Both the position numbers and the translations under genes were made by a program. 22,823 nucleotides of DNA, taken from Phytophthora quininea (Eukaryota; Oomycota; Peronosporomycetes; Peronosporales; Peronosporaceae). The notes below the pieces were generated by a model, which searched no databases, was not told where the DNA came from, and worked only from the letters and a program-made list of their open reading frames with translations. The stretch lies in assembly GCA_011947345.1 (NCBI GenBank), contig JAAVTG010000758.1, positions 1 through 22,823 of the forward strand, in the 5' to 3' direction. Below, in pieces: positions 1 to 9,231 of the stretch (position 1 is the stretch's first letter; every line of letters begins with the position of its first letter).

Positions 1-1
1 G

Positions 2-2799
2 TCCAGTGATGATGAAAGTGGTTCATCCATGGAGAGATTTCCGTGTCGCTGGGTGTTTTGGGAGGCTTTCAAGAGCGCCTTTGCTGATTTTCAAGCTCGC
101 ACGTTCCAGCTATTCTCAACTCGGACGAGTACTTCCGTGGCAAGTCGCAACGACCAGATTCGGCGTTATGCGTGAAAGAAACAAGCGAAGGTAAAGCGCA
201 AGAAGACGGTAGTGCGATGACGCGGAGCTGGACCTGATACCCGTGGAAATGATAACCTATTGCAAGACGCTGACGTGTACGCACGGGCAGACATATAAAG
301 CTCGAGGTGCAGGCCACAGGAAGCACAAGAAGATTCGTTCGACGGCATGCTCTGCTCGGGTGAACGTCCGAGTGGCCAAGCTCAAGCAATCAAGCTGGTT
401 AGTGGCCGTCAATGCTAGTGGCTATCACAATCACCATGTTACCAAGCACCAGTGGTGCAACTACGCTGAGAACCGCACCATCACAGATCCTGTTTTGGAA
501 AACGACGTCGCCAGGCTCCGGAAAGCCGGTGCTCCTGTTCAAGGGATTTTTCAGTACTTTCGGAGTCAAACAAGTAAGTTTGATGCTGGTCTGGTATATA
601 ATCTGTGTTTATTGTGTGCTGATTATCATTTTTGTCGACGTTTAACAGATAAGCAGACAACGCTCAAAGATGTCCACAACATGGTGCAGAGGCTGTAAAA
701 GAAGGAGCACAACGGTTTCACGGATGCGCAGCGTGCACGGAAGGTTTTGGACGAGTTTTGCGAACAGTCTGCTGGAAACGCGCTGAGATCGACGTGGATA
801 GCGAGACCAAGATTGCCAACGTGGTGGTTTTTCAAAGCGCGATGATGAAGGGACTATTCCAGGCGTTCCCAGAAGTGATCCTCGTCGACTCCACGCACAA
901 CACCAATACCAATCGCTACAAGCTCTTTAGTTTTGCGGTGCATAACGTCTTTGGCGAGGTATCGTAGCTTTGCTTGCTCTATGAGTAATATTTCAGTCTA
1001 ATTGTTACGTGTTTGTTAAGGTTAATATGTGCATCACGCGCTACTGCAAAAGGAGGAGAAGGACAACTTGCGCAAAGTGACGAAAAACTTCATCGCTAAC
1101 AACCCGGCGTGCAAGAACATCAAAGTAATTGTGACAGTTAAGGCAATGCACGAGAAGGATTTTTACGCGAGGCTTTCCCCGTGCGCGGCAGCTACTCTTC
1201 CAGTGGCACGTGACTACTTGGCTGAAAAAGCAAGTGGATAAGCTAGCTCCAAGAGACGTGAAGAACGACATCAAAGGTATAATGAGTGCCTTGGTGTACG
1301 CGCGACCCACAAGATTACCAAGACGCAAAAGACGCCTTGCTGGTCAAGCTGGGCAACGATCCAAACCATGTCCTGTATAAGTTCGTTATCGACAATTAGG
1401 ACTGTAGTCAAGATGAATGGGTGTCTTACCGCCGAGGAAATGTTCCTTACCTAAACAACAACACGAACAACAGACCGGAAACCAAGTGGGGAAACTTAAG
1501 CTGGTGGTGGAGCCTACTTTTAGTGTCGACAAGTTGGTGACCACGCTGACCACGCTGCAAAATTACGCTGAGGAGCGTTACATCGCCGAGTTCCACTGGG
1601 TTGGTAGTCGTCGTGAGTCAAGTGACGATCCTGAGCTCGGGTCTTTAGCCATTCAGCTGAGTGGGTACGCGTTCGACATGGTGGCAGAACAGCATAAATT
1701 TGCTGTAGGCCCCGAGCAGAAAACGACGTCGACAGCTCCGTGCCCGACAAGGCGGTGCTGACGACTGCTATCACCGGCGTCAAGAATACCATTAATACGA
1801 AGGTAATTTGGTTCGTATCCGGTTTATTTTTGTGTGTGTCCGGTGTCGTAACTAACGTTTTCGTTGCGTGTTATTCTTTAGACAAGTCAATGCGATTATG
1901 TATTCATGCCGACATGCCTTCTGCCTTGTCGTCATGTCATGTGTTTCCGCTTCAAGCACAACTACGAGACTGTCATTCCACCTATGCGAACATTTTCGGG
2001 TCGCTGGATCACTCACAACCGTGTGAACGACATCAGTGAAGGTAACGTGGGCCAAGGTGTCATTCAAGTCTTTAGTCGTAGCGAAACAAGTCTCACTGCG
2101 CTAGCCTTCCGGGACAAATATATTGGTGCCAAGGCAATCGCATGGCTCTTCAGCAGACACCTACTTTTCGCGTGGGTATGAAGTGGATGGAAGCGTTTTG
2201 TGAAGCATTGCAGAGCGGCAAACTGCCAGACTTCGTGGTCCAAGAGGCAAATCTCGGTGCAGCATTTTCAATTGGAAGTGGTCGTGCTGCTCAACCTACG
2301 TTTAGCACGCCTGGTTCATTCCGAAGTGCCACGTCGTCCCATGCTCGTCTACAAGAAAAAAAAGAAGACGCTGGTGCTTGTGAGCGAGGCGGGCGCCACC
2401 CCAGCAGAGAATTCGAGTGCCACGCTGATAGTTGACCGCGACAATAATTCAAAACCTGAACGGTCTATCACAGCATTGACACCGGACGTCGCCATATCAA
2501 CACCGAATACACCGCAGCTGGGAACACAAGATGCTCTTTTCACTTTCGCATCTCCTCCACGGACACCAGGTCTCTCTCGCCGTGACAAGCGCCGTCTGGG
2601 AGGAGCAAAAGCGCTCAAAGATGCTCGAGAGGTTGCGATGCGGATTTTCGAAGGAAAGAAGACTCGTCAGGCTAAGTCCAACGATGTGGCTGTACTTCTG
2701 GACGGGCCGTACAGCATGAGCTCAGCCAAAGCTATGCTTGACGCTTTTGACATGACTGACTGCGAAGTCAAAGACTCTGCTACCATTCGTCGCTAAAAC
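2..2799 (+). pseudogene. Mutator-like (MULE) transposase remnant, 5' truncated by the window edge
   Basis: Decayed DDE transposase of a Mutator-like DNA transposon. From base 2 an open stretch reads WVFWEAFKSAFADFQARTFQ, ending at a stop near 172. A FAR1-like Cys/His region follows at 243-573. A GT-AG intron probably runs 574-648 (75 nt), with an in-frame stop at 696-698 and a frame change near 770. The first catalytic Asp is in ILVDSTHNTNTN (about 880-910). The second lies where the family has VTDKAMHEK, but here the sequence is VTVKAMHEK (about 1134-1158), so Asp has become Val. Another frame change follows near 1180. A second intron-like gap is 959-1020 and a third intron is 1803-1881. A SWIM-like zinc-finger remnant (LPCRH, about 1890-1960) follows, then a low-complexity Lys/Ser/Thr/Pro tail ending at a stop near 2796. 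Stops, frame changes and the lost Asp make this a true pseudogene. The family call rests on motif recognition. Confidence 0.75.
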
Positions 2800-2837
2800 G
2801 TAGGGCAAGACGTTCCTGTTGTCGAAGCAATCCCCAG

Positions 2838-3370
2838 CTGGACAAGATACGACAAGCCATTGACGCGATCAAGGCAACTAGCAACGACGATCTTCTTGCC
2901 TACTGGCCTGACCACGGGTGCGCCACACTTGACCAACTTGAGGCGATGGCTAACATCATTGAAGCTCGCAATAACTTCCGCTTGGTGATATTTACAATGG
3001 ATTGGATCGACACCGTGGAGTGGCACATTTTTAACATCCGAGCTCCATTCGGCGACACGCGCAACGTTGTGAAGGTATGATATATTCTACAACATAATAT
3101 CCACCGGAAGTCTACCAAACTAACACAACATTGTTATGACATGTCTACAGAAAACCCATAAGGAGTCTGTGAAAAGCCTGAACCTGAAAAACACGAGCGT
3201 TGGTGGGGAGTTGATAGCTGGGAACAAACTGCTTCGCTTTCGAGGCGATATTTGGCTGAACACAACGTGCATTTGTGGCGATGTGAATTGTGTTTTTCTA
3301 TGGATCGCGCTGTGGAGAGTTTACATATGGAGTTTACTATGGAGCTAGTGTTGGATGTCATGTTCAAGAG
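2838..3370 (+). pseudogene. MULE-linked region leading into the N-terminal part of a Ulp1-like protease (remnant)
   Basis: An open stretch of 79 codons (2838-3074) contains TMDWIDTVEWHIFNIRAP. A well-formed intron follows: GTATGA at 3075, ACAG ending 3150, 76 nt. The next open stretch (3151-3348) contains RFRGDIWLNTTCICGD. The W-L-N-x-x-x-I pattern matches the N-terminal WLND-type segment of Ulp1/C48 peptidases, with the Asp replaced by Thr. A second frame at about 3300-3373 (MDRAVESLHMEFTMELVLDV) looks like the continuation after a frame change. Recognisable similarity then stops, and the rest of the protease domain reappears only at about 4835, so this half is separated from its catalytic core by inserted DNA. 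Together with the transposase upstream it fits MULEs that carry a Ulp1 protease. Moderate confidence. Confidence 0.5.
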
Positions 3371-3374
3371 ATGA

Positions 3375-4830
3375 AGAAGTGTGCGATAAAACGTGTCGCT
3401 TGGGAGAAGGCGGGGATGTGCTGTCCTACCGAGGATGGGCCCTCAAGACCAGGAAGTGCGCCCAAGAAAATATATTCTTGAAAGGCACAAGAAATGGCGT
3501 GTCCTAGGAATGCACGCTGAAGGAATCTCCGCACTTGGAATGTACGCCCAAAAGCGCATTGCCTTGAGCGCGAGTGCACGTTACATCCTGGTCACCCTCG
3601 CCCTTAAACGGGTCGCCAAGAACCAAGGTATAAACTGCCACAGCGAATGGTATTCCTGTGTGCAACCCGTCTCGCCTTGGCTAACCTCAAGATGTGTGAG
3701 GCAAGGACCTGTAAATCCCAAGCTTCCCAAGTGACCCTAGAAGCACAGCTGCCGCCCAAGCCCCAGGAAGTTCTTGGGTGAACATTCCAAGGGTATATTT
3801 CTTGGGCGGCCATTTCTTCGATGGAGATTCTCTTGGATGGAGATTTCTTCGATGGAGATTTTCTCTTGGACGTGGATTCTGGCATTTAGCGAGAATTCGC
3901 ATTCACCATGAAACCAGTGGTTTGTACCCAGAATGTTTACGCCACAGATGATTTGAAAAACGACGAACCCATGATAAGTGGCCGTCATCAAGTCAAGCAT
4001 ACTAAGATCAAGACTAATTCGTATCCTAATGACTGCGGCCAAGATCTGCGGAAGAGCTGCAGATCTACTAGCTATAAGAGATATCAATCAGAGAGTTCTT
4101 TTTGCCCTGTACTGCACAAGCACCAGTTGGTGCTCTTTGCGTGTTAGTGCTAAAGTGACCTGCTGCTCCCCGCCCGTTTGTTAAGTCCAATTGGGAGGAG
4201 TCTACGCCCCGACCATTTTGTTTACTAGTTGGGCGTCTGTCTTGCAGGCCAACCCATTTCATATTAAAACTACGCTCAAGCGGCTGGATAGCAGTCGCCG
4301 CTTGAGTTTGCTTTGGGACTGCGTCTTACAACGTTCTGAATTGGGATTTGTATAGACTGATCTGTGTGTTCCTTCGATTAAAGGTGGTGCGCGTTTGCTG
4401 AACCAAGTCCAAGACTTTCCAGGTTTCTTGGACGTTGGATTGAACCTGGTGTGAGACCCCCGACCAAGGGTCTGTAAGAATAAGTGTCGGCTGTATATTT
4501 GCATAAGGGTCTCTCTGTATATTGATTATCTGTGATTGCTGGTTCTTCTTGAACTTGCAGTCCAAGAACCCGTCTCTTCAACTGCCGCCCAAGAAAAGTG
4601 GGCTGCAGGGGAAAATTGTGGGCAAACTAATTCATCTAACACTCTTTTGTGTCTTTGACTGTGAAAGGCCATTCGATAGATTAAACGCAGAATCCAAGGG
4701 TCGAACCTATAGGGATTCACGAGGTGCACACGCCAATCCTTCAACGGCAGCTCCAAGAACCGCCGCTGAAGGAGTTCACAACTGATCTCGGTTCACCAAG
4801 ATCCTGGCCACGTTGCCACAGCTCGCGCTG
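3375..4830. repeat. Repeat-rich non-coding DNA, probably nested insertion(s) splitting the Ulp1 remnant
   Basis: No supported gene in about 1.4 kb. CTTGGAATGTACGCCCAA (3534-3551) recurs inverted at 3774-3791 with about 16 of 18 bases matching. GCCGCCCAAG (3751-3760) has a perfect inverted copy at 3801-3810, and CCGCCCAAGAAA recurs near 4583. A short tandem array of about 15-18 bp units containing GATGGAGAT spans 3814-3877. A 10-bp perfect stem (CTCAAGCGGC, 4275-4284 and 4297-4306) encloses a 12-nt loop. From 4142 (TGTTAGTGCTAAAG) to about 4505 the sequence has the look of an LTR or other terminal repeat, but no partner copy or target duplication could be confirmed. The open frames here read repeat DNA and resemble no protein. 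Confidence 0.45.
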
Positions 4831-4834
4831 TGCA

Positions 4835-5395
4835 ACAATCACTGGACGGAAAAGATCACCAGAGTTCCGCCACATTGTAGCTGGAGTGATGTTCCTGAAG
4901 GAAAAATATCCACACGTCGGTGTGGTAAGCCCAAATTTCCACGAGATGACATCTCTCGAGCAGAAACGGCGTGTTGCTGGTGGCTTCGGAGCTGGTGATG
5001 CTGCCAACAAGCGTCTCGTTGGTGTTGTGAACACCGGTCATCATTGGTGCGCATTTTTGGTGGACAAGGAGTCCCAAGTTTGCTACCTGTTTGACCCGTA
5101 TCAACTATCATCAAACTACAGTGAAGTGAAGAAGAGTGTGCGCTACACCATTGAGCCTATGCTGCAAATGCAGGATGAACTGGTTTACGAAGAGATCGAT
5201 TGGTTCACGCAGACAGTGTTTCCTGTAGAGTGTGGTGCCTGGTTATTCTGGAGCTCAAGCTCTCAAACGCAGCGTAGGGTGATTGTCTCTCCAGTGTCGT
5301 TCCCTGCTTGCGGATGCGTTTACTGTTTAAGTGCATTGATCTCACGACTGATTTCCCTGTCATGCAAAAGGAGGATTGAGATAGCGAAGGTTTAG
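4835..5395 (+). pseudogene. Ulp1-like cysteine protease (C48) catalytic core of a MULE, remnant
   Basis: The frame starting upstream near 4724 becomes recognisable at about 4880 (VMFLKEKYPHVGVVSPNFHE). It carries the C48 catalytic order: His in GHHWCAFLVD (about 5036-5065), Asp in YLFDPYQ (about 5083-5103) and Cys in VECGAWLFW (Cys codon 5231-5233). The usual Gln of the oxyanion hole may be the Q of FTQTVF just upstream. Ulp1-type proteases cleave ubiquitin-like modifiers; in MULEs their role is unknown. The triad is kept, but the upstream half of the domain lies more than 1.4 kb away across repeat DNA and the last 45 or so codons are not family-like. I therefore treat it as part of the dead element upstream. 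Its confident assignment is to the protease fold, not to a functional gene. Confidence 0.65.
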
Positions 5396-5452
5396 CGTTT
5401 GTTTTTGTTTGGTAATACGTGTGAATAGCATCTCTGCATCTCTAACGTTGTA

Positions 5453-5545
5453 CCATTACTCTTCCAACCTCGGAAAACCGACGTCGGAGACTCATGTCTC
5501 CTTTATTCTTCGTAACTTAGAAAAGCGAGGTTGGAAACGTGATGG
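5453..5545. repeat. Imperfect 20-bp inverted repeat enclosing two smaller palindromes
   Basis: The 11-mer TTCCAACCTCG at 5462-5472 has an exact inverted copy at 5526-5536. Extending outward, 5453-5472 and the reverse complement of 5526-5545 agree at about 17 of 20 bases. The interior holds the self-complementary CCGACGTCGG and the hairpin GGAGAC-TCAT-GTCTCC. This could be the ends of a very small MITE-like element or a strongly folding transcript end. It lies shortly after the protease remnant and could also be part of the transposon's terminal region. Confidence 0.5.
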
Positions 5546-5915
5546 TAAGGTAGTTTTGTGTTGCCACCGAATTGATACCGGACGAACACAAAAGCGGCAG
5601 CAACACTGAAATCGACAAGTCCTCAATTTCACAAATATCAAAATCTCCATTGACGCTCGTGCTGCAGCCTTGTCATTTACTTTAGCTTCCCCATCTCATG
5701 CAAAATGACCAAAACCACCTGCTTGAAGCGGGGACGTAGCAAATGCAGTTTTAGCAAAAACAAATACTGTGAGTTCCCAAACACAAGACCGGTCTTACGT
5801 GTATACGCCGAATAGTGGTCCTTACATTATCCGGTAGACGCAGGTTCGTCCTCTTCTGCCGGCAGAGGTGTTTGTGTAATAAGACTTCTTTCCTGAAACA
5901 ACATGAAACAACATT
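5546..5915. other. Intergenic stretch, nothing recognised
   Basis: No open frame with coding character, no RNA gene and no clear repeat was seen between the inverted repeat and the CCAAT repeats. Confidence 0.5.
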
Positions 5916-5990
5916 TTTATTAGCCAATAAAAACGCACCCTACAAAACACTTTATTAGCCAATAAATGGCTTTGTAGAAAAACTCATTCA
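5916..5990 (+). promoter_or_regulatory. Two palindromic CCAAT-box repeats and a possible oomycete initiator upstream of the J-domain-like gene
   Basis: The 16-mer TTTATTAGCCAATAAA occurs twice in direct orientation, at 5916-5931 and 5951-5966. It is itself palindromic around AGCC (TTTATT / AATAAA) and contains a CCAAT box. The second copy sits in a wider imperfect palindrome, 5941-5976 (TACAAA ... TTTGTA). CTCATTC at 5983-5989 resembles the oomycete initiator (YCAYTYY) in all but its last position. It is about 22 bases upstream of the start codon at 6012, a typical distance for short oomycete 5' leaders. Promoter function is inferred. Confidence 0.45.
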
Positions 5991-6011
5991 GTCGTAGAAA
6001 TTGGTCTGAAT

Positions 6012-6996
6012 ATGGCTGGGGCGACAGCGCCTTGCCCCAAGTGCAACAAGGTGCTGTCCAAGTCAAACATGGCGAAGCACAAGCAGCGTTGCGGGAAGAA
6101 GAAGCCCCCAAGACGCGTAAGGCAATCAACCGCGACGCCTACGCTCGCAACAAGGACGCCATCCTCGCCAAGCGACGCGAACAGCGTGTGTATGAGCGCT
6201 ATCGGCGTCTCGAAGGTAAGGCAAATTGTCACTAAAGTGAGGTTTCTGTATTTTATTTATTATGCGTGTTATGAACTTGTAGTTGCGAGAGAAAATCTGG
6301 CAGAGCTCAAGAATAAGCCGCTTGAGGTGACCCCGACAAAGGAAAGGGCGTGGTTGCCTGAAGATGAAAGCAGCCCGTTGTACGGCGTTAGTCAAGACCC
6401 TAACCTGTATGCCTACTTTTTGGCGACTGTCCGCGACAAATGCAAGGCTAAGCATGGAAGGGGGCCTATGATGGTTGAGTTTCGAAAGTTCTACAAAGAG
6501 GCGATGTTGGTTCTTCACCCAGACAAGGTCTGTTCTCTCAAGAACAAGTTTGGGGAACGTCTGAACGACATTCAAGGCTACGCTCTGATTACTGCGAAGG
6601 CTTTCGGCGAGATCAAGAACGACCTCGAGGCAGACGTGGACGAAATCCCGGACGATGAAGCTGCAGCGATGTCTGATATCAACCTTCAGCGCGCGGGCAG
6701 AACTTCAGCAGCGCAGATACCAGCACGATCGAGCTAAAATGAAAGCCCAAAGGATGCAGGCCGGTCTCAGCATCAAGCGCAAAGCTGTGGAGAAGTATCT
6801 CGCCTCGCGTACACTTCATCAGGAAAACTACCAGAAGCGAAAGGAAGAAGCCCAAGAGCAACGCGCCAAGGAAATCGAGAAGCTGGAGAAGATTATCGAC
6901 GTCTTCGAGAACAATGGGCCTTGTTCAACGTTTGAAGAGTTCAAGGAGACTGAGAAAGAGCGATTCAAGGCCGCCTCGCAAAAGGGTAAGCAGTAG
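6012..6996 (+). CDS. Zinc finger, J-domain-like and coiled-coil protein, with one intron and frame breaks
   Basis: The ATG at 6012 starts a C2HC finger (CPKC...H...RC, about 6033-6090), followed by a Lys/Arg-rich stretch. A frame break lies at the C5 run (about 6104-6110), where one missing base restores the frame containing RDAYARNKDAILAKRREQRV. An intron (GTAAGG at 6216 to TAG ending 6282, 67 nt) splices cleanly, giving RRLE-VAREN. Then comes a J-domain-like segment, FYKEAMLVLHPDKV (about 6486-6530), with the HPD motif that stimulates Hsp70 ATPase in true J proteins, then RLNDIQGYALITAKAFGEIK. A second break near 6690-6700 leads into a charged coiled coil (QRRYQHDRAKMKAQ ... EEAQEQRAKEIEKLEKI) ending at 6994-6996. 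The breaks may be sequence errors or mutations. The overall architecture is not one I recognise. A chaperone or nucleic-acid role is only inference. The gene is convergent with the Crypton and ends 60 bases before its repeat array. Confidence 0.6.
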
Positions 6997-7056
6997 GCAT
7001 ACAAAAAAACTAATTTGTGATGAGATCTACGAGTTTTTCATCATCGTCGTCCGCAC

Positions 7057-7170
7057 GTTCATACCAAAAGGACGTGTTCATACCAAAAGGACGTGTTCAT
7101 ACCAAACCGGACGAGTTCATACCAAACCGGACGATAGCGTTCATACCAGTATGGACGTGTTCATACCAAA
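7057..7170 (+). repeat. Left array, six copies of a 20-bp repeat with core GTTCATACCA
   Basis: The core GTTCATACCA starts at 7057, 7076, 7095, 7115, 7139 and 7159, giving spacings of 19, 19, 20, 24 and 20. Between cores the sequence is mostly AAAAGGACGT or AACCGGACGA. A period of about two helical turns would place repeated protein sites on one face of the DNA. They are plausible recombinase or host-factor binding sites. Confidence 0.85.
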
Positions 7171-7410
7171 TGTTATGATTTGTCGATACGTGTCAATACT
7201 TGTACGAACTTGGTGCTATGTAAAGATACGAATCGTTCTACAATTGCGCCGAATAGTCGGGGAGGTGCTTGGCTGGGCGAGTAGCATTGCTGCGGTCTTT
7301 ACGATCTTTTCTAATGAAAGAAGCGAGCATGGCAATGGACAAAGTGGCTGCGGTCGCAGAAGCTTGGGCACCGGCGTAGTGACTCATATAGTAGTCACGA
7401 TAAACAGGTA

Positions 7411-9096
7411 TCACACGCGCTTTCCAGTGCGACTTGTCTGTTTCTCCCATGGTTGTCGCAAACAGCGCGACATCTTCTCAATAAGCTTAGCAACACTGTA
7501 CCAGCTACGAGAGATTCCTGCGTTGACGCGCTCCGACTTTGTCCATTGCGATAGAGGTTTGAACAAATGTAGAGACGTGTCGGGAAGCCACCACATCAAG
7601 CTCATTTGAACCCAGTCTTGAACAACTGGAATCTCAGGAGACCGATCATGCTGAATTGACTCTGACGGGGGTGTTTGTAGCGGAGCTGGGTCTACGGGAG
7701 GGGCATTGTCTTGTGTTGTTACACAACTACGGCTTGCAATAAGCTCCTGCATCTGTTCCTTCATTTGGACCATTAGGCTTTCGAGATGACGCAGTCGCTT
7801 CACGACAGGACCTTCCTCGATATTTCTGCTTGCCTCGTATGGAGCACTGGGACATCCATGCAAATACGCCTTATCTGGAGCCAAACAGTCGGCGAGCTCA
7901 CTTTCCTCGGATTGTATGGTAATGTCTAGAAGATATCGGACCAAGGTCTCTGTGGATTCCGATACGCTCCAACCGGCCCACCATTTGATCATTCTCAGGG
8001 ACCAGCGTCGTGCAGGTTTTGCGTACATGAAGCGGTACTGGGCACCAGCGCGGCGAAAGGTATGAGAAGTAAACCAGCAGTTCGACCAGTGTTTCGCCAC
8101 GTATCCGGGAGTCTTGTCGCCATAAGCCACCAATCCCCTCACGATGCAATTGAGGAGAGTTATGAACGTTTGTTCAGACATACTTCTCCCCCAACCGACG
8201 GCCGTGTTCTCGCAACCTGTGCCCTGCTCTTTAGCCTTGAGTTTCTTCTTGCTTATCCCTGTCAGCGCAGGAAACACGAAGTCGTCATCACTCCATTCGT
8301 GACCCTTGGTGTTTGTGGCGTACTCAATCCAATTGCACAAGTGGAGGTACGCATCGATAGCTGCCTCATCTTTAGAGAGATGGTGCATGTTGTAGGCTCT
8401 CCCCTCGGCCACGGCAGTCTTGCGATTGTATAGCGCATATGTGCCGAATTCGATGGTTTCTGTCGGATTGATCATACTGGGGCGAATTTGACGAATTGAC
8501 ACATCCTTCCATTTCAAAGTGAGAACTTCGTTGATGCGACACATCCCATAGAAGGCAAAGGAGGAAACCGCTTTGAACCATACCCGACTTGCTTCGCTGA
8601 ATCCACACCTTCCCGCCGGAGAATCAAGAAACGTGTGCAGAACAGTGATCATTTCTAGTGAAATCGGCACCGCTTTAGCTGGAACATATTCTGTCGCCTT
8701 TCGCTTTTTCAGTCCGCGCATGAACTGCCGTACGAAAGGGGCACGGGCAGGGTTTCCATAGCCTTGAAGTTTGCCGGCGTCGTTTTCTCGGACTGCCCAC
8801 GTGTTCACGTCTGTGCCGTCGCTATTTTCGTGGGAAGAGAAGAAGCTGGCCACAGCCGACCTAGCCTTCTCCGCTGTTTGAAGCGAGACGGAACTGGATG
8901 CTGAAACACTCTGCAAATACGCCACTAGGACGACAGGAAGCTCGTGATGACGCTCTTTACGCGGGTCCGGATAACCATTTTCAACGCAGAACTCTGCAAA
9001 CTTCTTGAAACTTGCCTCGTAAACTGTCTGTGTGGTCTTCTTGATCACTTGGTTCGCCGTTTGCTGGCCTTCTTTCGCTAGCTCCTGAACACCCAT
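7411..9096 (-). CDS. Crypton tyrosine recombinase with a GCR1_C-like C-terminal domain
   Basis: An unbroken 561-codon frame; the ATG at 9096 is the first in frame. N-terminal core-binding region at residues 15-135 (SFKKFAEFCVENGYPD). The catalytic domain at about 145-395 has the full tyrosine recombinase set: Arg187 in CRINEVLTLKW, probable Lys226 in NRKTAV, His345 and Arg348 in HTFRR, Trp376 in WWAGWS, and nucleophile Tyr388 in LVRYLL. Residues 430-454 form a short coiled coil (LRHLESLMVQMKEQMQEL). Residues 490-545 (DWVQMSLMWWLP ... SRSWYSVAKLIEKM) resemble the GCR1_C DNA-binding domain found at the C-terminus of fungal and oomycete Cryptons. The enzyme would cut and rejoin DNA through a 3'-phosphotyrosine bond. 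No stop or frame break, in contrast to every other long gene here. The GCR1_C call is less sure than the recombinase call. Confidence 0.85.
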   Translation of the reverse strand: MGVQELAKEGQQTANQVIKKTTQTVYEASFKKFAEFCVENGYPDPRKERHHELPVVLVAYLQSVSASSSVSLQTAEKARSAVASFFSSHENSDGTDVNTWAVRENDAGKLQGYGNPARAPFVRQFMRGLKKRKATEYVPAKAVPISLEMITVLHTFLDSPAGRCGFSEASRVWFKAVSSFAFYGMCRINEVLTLKWKDVSIRQIRPSMINPTETIEFGTYALYNRKTAVAEGRAYNMHHLSKDEAAIDAYLHLCNWIEYATNTKGHEWSDDDFVFPALTGISKKKLKAKEQGTGCENTAVGWGRSMSEQTFITLLNCIVRGLVAYGDKTPGYVAKHWSNCWFTSHTFRRAGAQYRFMYAKPARRWSLRMIKWWAGWSVSESTETLVRYLLDITIQSEESELADCLAPDKAYLHGCPSAPYEASRNIEEGPVVKRLRHLESLMVQMKEQMQELIASRSCVTTQDNAPPVDPAPLQTPPSESIQHDRSPEIPVVQDWVQMSLMWWLPDTSLHLFKPLSQWTKSERVNAGISRSWYSVAKLIEKMSRCLRQPWEKQTSRTGKRV

Positions 9097-9161
9097 CTGA
9101 TTCCAGCGCAGGAAATTCTGGAATGGCCGCGTGGCAGCTTCGGATATGTGATCATCCCTTT

Positions 9162-9231
9162 TGGTATGAACTCATCCTGTTTGGTATGAACTCGTCATTT
9201 CTTGTATGACCACGTACTTTCTGGTATGACT
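9162..9231 (-). repeat. Right array, four copies of the same 20-bp repeat in inverted orientation
   Basis: TGGTATGAAC (the reverse complement of the left core) occurs at 9162-9171 and 9182-9191. Two diverged copies follow at about 9202-9211 (TTGTATGACC) and 9222-9231 (TGGTATGACT), with an exact 20-base period. The copies decay outward and begin only 66 bases upstream of the recombinase start codon, so they may also act in its promoter. Confidence 0.85.

Larger units (their letters stand above)
7057..9231 (-). mobile_element. Crypton-type DNA transposon (about 2.2 kb) bounded by inverted 20-bp repeat arrays
   Basis: A single intact recombinase gene is enclosed by arrays of the same 20-bp repeat pointing inward from both sides. 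The size, the single gene and the tyrosine recombinase chemistry fit Cryptons, which integrate through a circular intermediate without a DDE transposase. The limits given are the outermost repeat copies. The true ends and any short target repeat could not be fixed from one copy. Confidence 0.65.

Noticed and set aside
4142..4505. A solo LTR with a TTTGC target duplication (4136-4140 and 4498-4502)
   Set aside because: The enclosed sequence does not have matching TG...CA ends at those points; kept only as a possible terminal repeat.
6914..7609. A 231-codon plus-strand frame overlapping the left repeat array
   Set aside because: It consists of the GTTCATACCA repeats translated (HTK-type strings) and antisense of the recombinase end.
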